DNA from: Alphaproteobacteria bacterium
GTDB lineage: Bacteria; Pseudomonadota; Alphaproteobacteria; UBA9219; RGZA01
Length of the DNA: 45,288 nucleotides
Direction: 5' to 3'
Assembly: GCA_021732145.1 (NCBI GenBank)
Contig: JAKFVN010000031.1
Span: forward strand, 1-45,288
Shown here: positions 35,939 to 42,511 of the stretch, in pieces
How the letters are laid out: each line of letters opens with the position of its first letter
Position numbering within the stretch: position 1 is the first letter of the stretch
Position numbers and translations under genes: made by a program
The notes under the pieces: generated by a model
What the model saw: the letters and a program-made list of their open reading frames with translations, nothing else
Told to the model about the DNA's origin: nothing
Databases searched by the model: none

Positions 35939-36394
35939 TTATTTTTCAGGGTTATGAAAACGGTGAGACATAGCACCCAAGGCCAGTTCATAGCCAATAG
36001 CACCAAGCCCACAAATAACACCCGAAGCCACTTGAGACACATAGGAATGCTGTCTAAAGACTTCGCGGCGGTAAATGTTGGACAAATGAACCTCAATCAC
36101 CGGCAATTCGCAAGCCAAAAGCGCATCAAGCAACGCGACCGATGTATGCGAAAACGCGCCAGCGTTAATGATTAGGCCTGCAAATTTACCTTTGGACTGT
36201 TGAATCCAGTCAATCATCTCGCCTTCGTGGTTGGTCTGGCGGAAATCAATCGCTACGCCCAATTCGTTGGCGGTTTCCTGACAACGCGATTCGATATCAT
36301 CGAGCGTGACCTTGCCGTAAACCTCCGGCTGGCGGGTGCCCAGCATATTAAGATTTGGGCCATTTATAATCAGTACGTGCGGGTTACTTGCCAT
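35939..36394 (-). CDS. aroQ: type II 3-dehydroquinate dehydratase
   Basis: The 151-aa dodecameric enzyme dehydrates 3-dehydroquinate in the shikimate pathway. Motifs: LIINGPNLNMLGTRQPEVYG with the catalytic Tyr-containing flexible loop, INAGAFSHTSVALLDAL, and EVHLSNIYRREVFRQHS with the catalytic His. Complete. It is the first gene of the reverse-strand aroQ-accB-accC-prfB-kdsA series; the 189-bp upstream gap should contain the operon promoter. Confidence 0.97.
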   Translation of the reverse strand: MASNPHVLIINGPNLNMLGTRQPEVYGKVTLDDIESRCQETANELGVAIDFRQTNHEGEMIDWIQQSKGKFAGLIINAGAFSHTSVALLDALLACELPVIEVHLSNIYRREVFRQHSYVSQVASGVICGLGAIGYELALGAMSHRFHNPEK

Positions 36395-36510
36395 TCAATC
36401 GGCCTTAGAATTGTAAAAAGGCGAGCATAACGGGTTTTGAGATGAGGTCAAATGACACGCCAAATCCCAATAAACATGGGGTTTACAGGGCAATGCGATT
36501 CATCCTCAAC

Positions 36511-36552
36511 GCTTAAATAGTATCATTTAAGCATGCGGGGATTACTCCCTGC
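36511..36552. repeat. two adjacent palindromes between aroQ and the TIGR03118-like gene
   Basis: GCTTAAAT/ATTTAAGC (36511-36518, 36525-36532) is a perfect 8-bp inverted repeat. Next to it, GCGGGGA/TCCCTGC (36535-36541, 36546-36552) forms a 7-bp stem with one mismatch and a TTAC loop. They lie 32 bp beyond the stop codon of the TIGR03118-like gene and upstream of aroQ. They may act as a terminator for the former or an operator for the latter. Confidence 0.45.
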
Positions 36553-36583
36553 GCCGCTGACATTCCGTTTGGTGATTTGCTTG

Positions 36584-37738
36584 TTAGTCGTTTGGAACAA
36601 GCTTGCCAAAGACTCCGTCTTTTTCATCATTCGGCCCTGCTGAGAAGTAAAGATGGTTGACTTGGCCAAGGTGAATGCCGTTACCAAACAGCATGCCCCA
36701 CAGACCATCGATTTCAATCGGTTCGCCGCCGGGCGTTCTCAATACATCAATCGCCTTGCCGGATGGTTTATCAAACGCCACGATGCGACCATCGCCAAAA
36801 TTGCCAACCAGGATTGCGCCGGAGTATTTGCCGAAATTCTTTGGTGCACGCGCAATGCCCCACGGCGCATTCAGCATTTTGCCGCCATCAAAGACACGCT
36901 TGAACGTGCCATCGAAATCGAATTCAGCGACATAGCCAAAGCCTTCGCCCTTTTCTTCTTCGCCGGGTTTTTTCGCGTGCGGCGCTAGCTTTGCGTACAC
37001 AACGTAAAGGGAACCGTCCAGTTCCTGAACGTTGAACGGGCTATAACCTGCTGGAATGGTTTTGGCTGGCAATACAAATGCGCCCTTGCCCAGTTTCACC
37101 TGCCTAAAGGTGTTATCAAACACATCAACCGATTTACCGGCAAAGTTTGCAGCATAAAGGTGGTTGCCATCCGGTTTAGTCGAAAGCGCCAGCCCCTTAT
37201 AAACCGCGCCTTTCTTTGAATTATCGACCATTAGCAGGGATTCGTTTGGACGTTCAAAGCTGCCATCGTCTTTCTTCTTTTCAGTCCATGCGGAAAGCGT
37301 GCCGTCTTCGGTGACGAACATGAATTTGGCCGGGCCCGTGATGCCATCTTGGGTGATGGTGAATTCCTTGTCATTCATGTTGAACACCTGGCCGGTTGGC
37401 GTGGAATGGCTTTCCTTTGAACCCTTTGGCAACGCAATGGTGATGAATGGTGTTTCATCCTGATACAGCGCTTTTTCCTTGGTGTCGCCAATATAGAGAC
37501 TGGACGTACCTGTATCGGTGTTGTTTACCCAAATGTGACCGCCCGCGCCTGCCGGACGAATGGCAAGCCCCCATGCATTGACCATGTCCTTGTTTACAAT
37601 TTGCGGCGCGTAAATTTGTTTGTTCGCAACCAGATTGGTGAGTTTATAGCCCTCGGCCATGGATGGCTGGGCAGCGAATGCGACAACGGCGGCCAAAGCC
37701 AGGGTGAATACGGAATGCTTGAGAATCATAAGAAACAT
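36584..37738 (-). CDS. secreted TIGR03118-family beta-propeller-like protein
   Basis: The protein has a signal peptide ending PSMA before EGYKLTNLVANKQ. The mature part matches the TIGR03118 family of unknown function: APQIVNKDMVNAWGLAIRP, GPAKFMFVTEDGTLSAW, YKGLALSTKPDGNHLYAANF, YSPFNVQELDGSLYVVYAK, LNAPWGIARAP and IEIDGLWGMLFGNG are successive NHL/propeller-like blades. In-frame starts exist at 37765, 37738 and 37729. A candidate promoter at 37765-37793 makes the first unlikely; no start has a good ribosome-binding site. Probable periplasmic or extracellular protein, 384 aa from 37738. Confidence 0.83.
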   Translation of the reverse strand: MFLMILKHSVFTLALAAVVAFAAQPSMAEGYKLTNLVANKQIYAPQIVNKDMVNAWGLAIRPAGAGGHIWVNNTDTGTSSLYIGDTKEKALYQDETPFITIALPKGSKESHSTPTGQVFNMNDKEFTITQDGITGPAKFMFVTEDGTLSAWTEKKKDDGSFERPNESLLMVDNSKKGAVYKGLALSTKPDGNHLYAANFAGKSVDVFDNTFRQVKLGKGAFVLPAKTIPAGYSPFNVQELDGSLYVVYAKLAPHAKKPGEEEKGEGFGYVAEFDFDGTFKRVFDGGKMLNAPWGIARAPKNFGKYSGAILVGNFGDGRIVAFDKPSGKAIDVLRTPGGEPIEIDGLWGMLFGNGIHLGQVNHLYFSAGPNDEKDGVFGKLVPND

Positions 37739-37748
37739 CGAATAGTTG

Positions 37749-37777
37749 TTGCAATTAATAATCATTCTTAGTATAGT
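37749..37777 (+). promoter_or_regulatory. sigma-70-like promoter for the 59-aa ORF
   Basis: TTGCAA (37749-37754) and TATAGT (37772-37777) have a 17-bp spacer. The predicted leader to the ATG at 37816 is about 32 nt and includes the Shine-Dalgarno sequence. Confidence 0.55.
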
Positions 37778-37793
37778 GGGTTTATTCAGTCAA
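37765..37793 (-). promoter_or_regulatory. candidate promoter for the TIGR03118-like gene
   Basis: On the reverse strand, TTGACT (37788-37793) and TAAGAA (37765-37770) are separated by 17 bp. It interleaves with the forward promoter for the 59-aa ORF, so the two divergent units could interfere with each other. The -10 element is weak. Confidence 0.4.
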
Positions 37794-37815
37794 GCAGCTT
37801 TCTAAAGGAAAAAGC

Positions 37816-37995
37816 ATGAAAATCGAACGCCTGATTGGCCCAAAACAGATTGCGCAGCGCCTTGCTGAGGAGATTGAGAACGACCACCCCAATTCACGCC
37901 ACCTGTTTCCGGATAGCAGTTTTTTGCTGTTTGGGCCCAGCGATTATGCAGGCGCGTTTGGCGGATTGAAGATGAAGCCAAATGGAATGAAGTAA
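37816..37995 (+). CDS. 59-aa protein of unknown function
   Basis: The short ORF begins MKIERLIGPKQIAQRLAEEI and ends KMKPNGMK. It has an amphipathic, charged N-terminal helix, a central DSSFLLFGPSDYAGAFGG segment and a basic tail, with no signal peptide or cysteines. AAAGGA (37804-37809) lies 6 nt before the ATG and a promoter-like pair precedes it, and codon use looks like the neighbours, so I think it is real. The stop abuts the end of the convergent YceI gene with no spacer. Family and function unknown. Confidence 0.62.
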   Translation: MKIERLIGPKQIAQRLAEEIENDHPNSRHLFPDSSFLLFGPSDYAGAFGGLKMKPNGMK

Positions 37996-38565
37996 TTATT
38001 TCTTGGGAACGGCAAGCAAATCAATTTTGATTTTCACAGCGTTCTTCACGTAGGTCTCGTTACCCCACTGCCCTGTTCCAATATTGTAATCCTGACGGTT
38101 GATGGTCACTTCGCCTTTGATGCGTTGGGCATCGCGTTCGTCTTCCATGCTGAATGGCAATACGATTTCATGGGTCATGTCTTTGATAGTGAGCAAGCCC
38201 ATCAGTTCAAACTTTTTATCGCTGAGCTTGCGCACCTTGGTTCCAACCAATTGCGCGAATGGCATGGCATTGGAATTGAACCAGTCTTTGCCGGGCAAGG
38301 CTTCGTCCCTGTCCTTATCGCCCGTTTTCGCCGTGCGCACGTCAATGTTTACTTCAACGCGTGTGTCATCGGGTTTTTTGGGGTCGAAACGCACAGATGC
38401 CTGCCAGACACTGAAATTGCCTGTAAACACAGTGCCTGTTTGCGTTCCTTCGAACGACAATTTGCTGGATGGATAATGGATATCCCAATCAAGCGCATGC
38501 GCGGATGGCGCGGCAAGCATCACAAACAATGCGGCAAGCAGCAGTTTCTTCATATGTTTCTTCAT
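37996..38565 (-). CDS. YceI-family periplasmic protein (first of two)
   Basis: The 189-aa protein has a signal peptide (MKKLLLAALFVMLAAPSAHA after a short MKKH extension) and a YceI lipocalin-like barrel: SKLSFEGTQTGTVFTGNFSVW, GKDWFNSNAMPFAQLVGTKV and GQWGNETYVKNAVKIKIDLLA. YceI proteins bind long isoprenoids such as polyprenyl quinones; a periplasmic carrier role is inferred. It overlaps the cytochrome b561 gene by 4 bp (ATGA), so the two are coupled. A second YceI gene lies on the other side of cytochrome b561. Confidence 0.92.
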   Translation of the reverse strand: MKKHMKKLLLAALFVMLAAPSAHALDWDIHYPSSKLSFEGTQTGTVFTGNFSVWQASVRFDPKKPDDTRVEVNIDVRTAKTGDKDRDEALPGKDWFNSNAMPFAQLVGTKVRKLSDKKFELMGLLTIKDMTHEIVLPFSMEDERDAQRIKGEVTINRQDYNIGTGQWGNETYVKNAVKIKIDLLAVPKK

Positions 38566-39164
38566 GTTTTTTTGGCCCGTAGTTTTTCAAGCACGCCTTC
38601 AGCCCATTTGGGCGTCATGCGCAGGATGGTTTCATCGTTCAATAGCCAGTGATGGCGCATCGCCGCCAGCACATGCGCGCCAAGCAATGCAATCAGGATA
38701 TAGGCAAGCATTTCATGCGTGCTGGCAATGTTATGCGACACTTCCTTGCGCGCGTCATCGGCCAGTGCTTCAAAGAACGGCAAATGCGGCAGATCAACCA
38801 TGCCATAGAGCAAGGTCGGGATTTTTTTGGGTGATGCTGAAACCAGCGCCCAGCCCGAAAATGGAATAAGCAGCATCAGCCCATACAAAATGAAATGCGT
38901 AATGTGCGCGACGACTTTTTCCCATGTGGGCATATGCACCGGCAATGGCGGCGCAGGATGCGTTAGCCGCCAAACTACGCGAATTATGGCCAAAAGCAGC
39001 ACGGTCATGCCGAGCGATTTGTGCAATTGGTAGTATTGGAAGCGTTCAGCAAGCGGAATGGAACTGAGCAAAAGGCCAAGCACGAGATTGCCCAAAATCA
39101 ACACTGCCATCAGCCAATGCAACAGCATGGCACCTGAATGGTAGCGTTTAATGGCTTCACTCAT
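38562..39164 (-). CDS. cytochrome b561 family membrane protein
   Basis: The 200-aa protein has four membrane helices with His residues at heme-ligand positions: RYHSGAMLLHWLMAVL in helix 1, YQLHKSLGMTVLLLAIIRVVW in helix 2 (about residues 46-66), HFILYGLMLLIPFSGW in helix 3 and HEMLAYILIALLGAHVLAAM in helix 4. It probably oxidises quinol or moves electrons across the inner membrane. Flanking YceI genes on both sides are a known association of unclear meaning. It overlaps the downstream yceI by 4 bp. Confidence 0.92.
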   Translation of the reverse strand: MSEAIKRYHSGAMLLHWLMAVLILGNLVLGLLLSSIPLAERFQYYQLHKSLGMTVLLLAIIRVVWRLTHPAPPLPVHMPTWEKVVAHITHFILYGLMLLIPFSGWALVSASPKKIPTLLYGMVDLPHLPFFEALADDARKEVSHNIASTHEMLAYILIALLGAHVLAAMRHHWLLNDETILRMTPKWAEGVLEKLRAKKT

Positions 39165-39195
39165 TCCAGATATCTTTCATCAGAAAGCGGTTCCT

Positions 39196-39978
39196 CTAGT
39201 GCTTTTTTTTTAAGTCTTCGGGTGTGGGTGTTGCCGCAGGGGCTGTTGCTGGTGCAGTTGCTGGCGCAGTCGCGCCCGGCGGTGTTGGCACAACAATGGT
39301 GGTTGTCGTGGTGGCCGCGGCTGGCGCAACTGCGGCCGGCTTTGCAAGCGGCGCTGCATCGGCACCGGCGTAATTGAATTCACCTTCAATGTCGATCTGC
39401 ACTTCATCGCCAACCATTGGAACCATTGCACTTATGCCCCATGCCGAACGGCTGATGGTGCCCGATGCACTGAAGCCCATTGTTTCTTTTTTGGTGAATG
39501 GGTGGATGCCCGCGCCGCGGAACGTGACATTAAGCGTTACGGGCTTGGTAATGCCAAGAAGGGTCAATTCACCCATCATGGTACCAGCTTCCCCGGAACG
39601 TGAAACATGCAATGACTTAAACGTAGCAACGGGGAATTTCGTGCTGTTGAAGAATTTTTCGCCCCTTAATTCGCCTTGCAGCTTTTCATTGTTGGTATCG
39701 ATGCTGCCGGTGTCAATCGTTGCTTCAATCTTGCTGTTTTCAGGTGCCTTTGGGTCGAAGGTCAAGCGCGCATCAATGCTGTTGAAGCGGCCATGATACA
39801 TGGAATACCCCATGTGGTTGATTTTGAAGAGCAAGCTCGCATGGCTTTTATCCAACGTATAAATGCCTGCGGGCGCTTTGCTGAAATCCTTGCTACCGGG
39901 AACTGGCGGCGTTTGTGCCATTGCAGGAGATGCAGCCATAAGAACGAATAATCCTGCGAGTATCGAGCGAGCGAGCAT
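39196..39978 (-). CDS. YceI-family protein with Ala/Pro/Thr-rich tail (second of two)
   Basis: The 260-aa protein has a signal peptide (MLARSILAGLFVLMAASPAMA), a YceI domain (about 38-205; YTLDKSHASLLFKINHMGYS, FDPKAPENSKIEATIDTGSI, FFNSTKFPVATFKSLHV), and a C-terminal low-complexity tail of Ala, Pro and Thr (about 208-255) ending in basic residues. The tail, absent from the first YceI, may be a flexible linker. It is first in the reverse-strand series yceI-b561-yceI, 31 bp upstream of the b561 gene. Confidence 0.92.
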   Translation of the reverse strand: MLARSILAGLFVLMAASPAMAQTPPVPGSKDFSKAPAGIYTLDKSHASLLFKINHMGYSMYHGRFNSIDARLTFDPKAPENSKIEATIDTGSIDTNNEKLQGELRGEKFFNSTKFPVATFKSLHVSRSGEAGTMMGELTLLGITKPVTLNVTFRGAGIHPFTKKETMGFSASGTISRSAWGISAMVPMVGDEVQIDIEGEFNYAGADAAPLAKPAAVAPAAATTTTTIVVPTPPGATAPATAPATAPAATPTPEDLKKKH

Positions 39979-40080
39979 AGGGGGAAGCCTCCGGCAAAAA
40001 AATGAATGTCAGTCAGTCTAGGTTAGATTATAAAAATGGCAAGTCTGTGATGGCTCGTTAGTAATAGCGAGGCCCGCATT

Positions 40081-40121
40081 ATAGCAGAAAACGAAATGGC
40101 CGCAACTGGTGCGGCCATTTC
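40081..40121 (-). terminator. intrinsic terminator of the DsbA-like gene
   Basis: GAAATGGCCGCA (40093-40104) and TGCGGCCATTTC (40110-40121) are perfect 12-bp inverted arms with an ACTGG loop. Read on the reverse strand, the hairpin lies 34 bp after the stop codon and is followed by a T-rich tract (TTTTCTGC). This is the best reverse-strand terminator in the window. Confidence 0.8.
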
Positions 40122-40155
40122 AGCAGTCGTACATATATACGAGCAGTGCTTATCC

Positions 40156-40926
40156 TTAGTCGACCTTTTTGGCCGCAGAAGCGCGTGCCTCTTCCACGAG
40201 CTTCTTCATTTCATCGTATTCCATCGCGCCTGGAACAATCTTGTCGCCAATGACGAAGGTTGGGGTTCCGTGCGCGCCGATGTCACGGCCAAGCTCGGAA
40301 GTCGCCTGAAGATACGCCGCGGTTTCCGGGGATTCCATATCCTTCTTCAGTTTTTCCTTATCGATGCCAACCTTAACAGCCATTTCCATAATGCTGTCCT
40401 CGCTTAAGGCACCTTTGTTTTCCATCAGCGCGTTATGCAGCTCGGTGTATTTCTTTTGCTTGATGGAAGCAAACGCAGCGCGCGCGGCCACGCGTGAGCT
40501 TTCTGCAAGGATGGGGTATTCCTTCATGACGACTTTAACTTTCTTGTCGTTTTCAATCAACTTCTTGATGGGGTCAGCAGCCTTTTTGCAATAGCCGCAG
40601 TTGTAATCGAAAAATTCAACCAGAACCACGTCACCCTTCTCGTTGCCAAAGAATGGATCGGCCGCATTGCTGAACAGCTTGTCCTTGTTTTTGCCCAATG
40701 CTTCGGTGGCTTTCTTGTTGTTTTCAGCATCCTGCTTCTTTTGGAATTCTTTTGCTGCATTGAGCACGATTTCCGGGTCTTTGTTGGTGAGCAGGTTTTT
40801 AACAATCGCTTCGATTTGCTCTTTTTGCTTATCGGTAAAGTCTGCCGCGGGCGCTTCTGCTGCATGTACCGCGCCAGAGATTAAAGCTGCTGTGAGCACC
40901 ATAGCTCCGAGTAAATTGCGCATCAT
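40156..40926 (-). CDS. DsbA-family (Com1-like) periplasmic thiol oxidoreductase
   Basis: The 256-aa protein starts MMRNLLGAMVLTAALISGAVHA (signal peptide, given here as residues 1-22). A helical N-terminal extension (about 25-95, KQKEQIEAIVKNLL) precedes a thioredoxin fold with active site CGYC in FFDYNCGYCKKAA and the cis-Pro in GTPTFVIG. It would oxidise or isomerise disulfides in exported proteins. AGGAGA 9 nt before ATG 40926 decides the start; an in-frame ATG at 41013 lacks one. It lies downstream of the M48 peptidase gene and ends in a strong terminator. Confidence 0.92.
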   Translation of the reverse strand: MMRNLLGAMVLTAALISGAVHAAEAPAADFTDKQKEQIEAIVKNLLTNKDPEIVLNAAKEFQKKQDAENNKKATEALGKNKDKLFSNAADPFFGNEKGDVVLVEFFDYNCGYCKKAADPIKKLIENDKKVKVVMKEYPILAESSRVAARAAFASIKQKKYTELHNALMENKGALSEDSIMEMAVKVGIDKEKLKKDMESPETAAYLQATSELGRDIGAHGTPTFVIGDKIVPGAMEYDEMKKLVEEARASAAKKVD

Positions 40927-40935
40927 GGGTTGTGT

Positions 40936-40941
40936 TCTCCT
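40936..40941 (-). promoter_or_regulatory. Shine-Dalgarno deciding the DsbA-like start
   Basis: AGGAGA on the reverse strand, 9 nt before ATG 40926 (12 nt before the adjacent ATG 40923). It supports starting directly at the signal peptide. Confidence 0.7.
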
Positions 40942-41079
40942 AAAAGCCATATGGGGTGTGGTCATATCGTGATAATCTGGGATGGAAAGGCTGCAAAAAC
41001 AACCCCTCACCAAACTGATGATTTAGAACACCCCGTATAACCGGAATTGCGTTAAGGAAGCATTAACCTGCCACAATTG

Positions 41080-42477
41080 CTATTCGTCATCATCGTTTCG
41101 GGTCTGCTTAATATCCTGCGCTCTTATGACATAAGTTGAGCGTTTTGGCAGCAATTTTAAGGCACGTTCTGCCCATTTATGCGCTGAACCGATATCCCCC
41201 TTGCTTAAAGCCTCTTCCGCCAGGCAATAAGCGACCATCCCTTCATCATTTTTACGGCCCCAGGCGGTAGCGAGATAACGCCATGTGGATGACTCGCGCG
41301 GTTCCGTCTTAAGGGATTCATTTAACCGCTCAATCGCTTCATCAATTGTGCGGCTATTCTGCGCCTCCAGCAATGCGTGGCCATAGGATGCTTCGATGAG
41401 GCCTGCGTCCGGCTTTAATTCCACCGCGCGCTTGTAATACGCAATTGCTTCATCGACGCGGCTGTTTTCAAATAAAATCTGCGCCATCAGTTCCTGGAAA
41501 TATGGATTGCCTGGCTCATCCTTAATCAGGTTCTGCATTTCCTTCTCCGACTTATCGACATCTCCCTTGCGGTAATGCGCAATCGCGCGCGCATAGCGCG
41601 CGGATAGGCGGCTGTCTTTTTCGGCATAGCGCAGCAAGGCGGATTCAGGCTTCAGATACCCCAGCAATTTTGCCTTCATGCGCTCATGCAAATCATAAAA
41701 ACGCGCGCTTGCCTTGTTATTGCTGTAAGATGATTGCTCCACATGATAACGCACCGCGTCAATACGATCCTGCGTCAACGGGTGGGTTCGCGTATATTGA
41801 ACCTGCCTGTCCACCGACAGGCCTTCCTGCGCGGAAAGCTTCCCAAGGAATTCACTCAAGCCTTTGGATGTAAGCTTTGCGCCATCAAGAAACCGCATGC
41901 CCGCGGCATCCGCCGACGATTCCTGGGCGCGGCTGAATGATAAAATGGAGCGCTGCGCAAGCGATTGCCCGCCCGTAATAACGGCCGCGCCTGCGCCTGG
42001 GTTTCCGCTGAGCACCGCGGCGGCGGTGCCCAGCACCATGCCTAAAATGGCTTCGGCGGAAGCATCTTTCATCGCGGAATTACCGCGCACCAGATGCCCA
42101 CCGGAAATGTGGCCTGTTTCGTGAGCGATAATGCCGATGAGCTGCTCGGGGTTATCGGTTGCCTGCAACAATCCTGTATGAAAGAAAATGTTCTGCCCGC
42201 CGGCAACGAATGCGTTCAGCGTCGGGTCGTTGATGATAATCACATGCACGCTGTCAGGGTCGATGCCCGCAGCCTGCCAGATGGGCGTTGCGTATTCCTT
42301 CAGCGTGTTTTCAATTTCAACGTCGCGGATGACGCTGAAATTCGGCTTATCGCCCGCATGGGCGGGGGATGCAAGCATTATTGCAGCAAGGAGCAGGAAC
42401 AGGATTGAAAAAAAACGCCGCATGCACTTCACGAAAAAAGAAGATGACTTACGTTCTTTCATACCTTGTCTGAACAT
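41080..42477 (-). CDS. M48-family periplasmic metallopeptidase with TPR repeats (BepA-like)
   Basis: The 465-aa protein has an export signal (hydrophobic segment about residues 22-38, ASPAHA cleavage), then a peptidase M48 domain with the zinc motif IIAHETGHISGGH and the third ligand Glu in RAQESSADAAGMRFL. The C-terminal half (about 270-460) has TPR-like repeats (LMAQILFENSRVDEAIAYYKRAVEL-type, about 325-350). The architecture matches BepA/YfgC, which assembles or degrades outer-membrane proteins such as LptD. ATG 42423 (MRRFFSIL) is an alternative start with a more normal signal peptide. It lies 35 bp after rne. Confidence 0.92.
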   Translation of the reverse strand: MFRQGMKERKSSSFFVKCMRRFFSILFLLLAAIMLASPAHAGDKPNFSVIRDVEIENTLKEYATPIWQAAGIDPDSVHVIIINDPTLNAFVAGGQNIFFHTGLLQATDNPEQLIGIIAHETGHISGGHLVRGNSAMKDASAEAILGMVLGTAAAVLSGNPGAGAAVITGGQSLAQRSILSFSRAQESSADAAGMRFLDGAKLTSKGLSEFLGKLSAQEGLSVDRQVQYTRTHPLTQDRIDAVRYHVEQSSYSNNKASARFYDLHERMKAKLLGYLKPESALLRYAEKDSRLSARYARAIAHYRKGDVDKSEKEMQNLIKDEPGNPYFQELMAQILFENSRVDEAIAYYKRAVELKPDAGLIEASYGHALLEAQNSRTIDEAIERLNESLKTEPRESSTWRYLATAWGRKNDEGMVAYCLAEEALSKGDIGSAHKWAERALKLLPKRSTYVIRAQDIKQTRNDDDE

Positions 42478-42511
42478 TTTGTTAAAAATGCGCCAAACGA
42501 TGACATGACCC

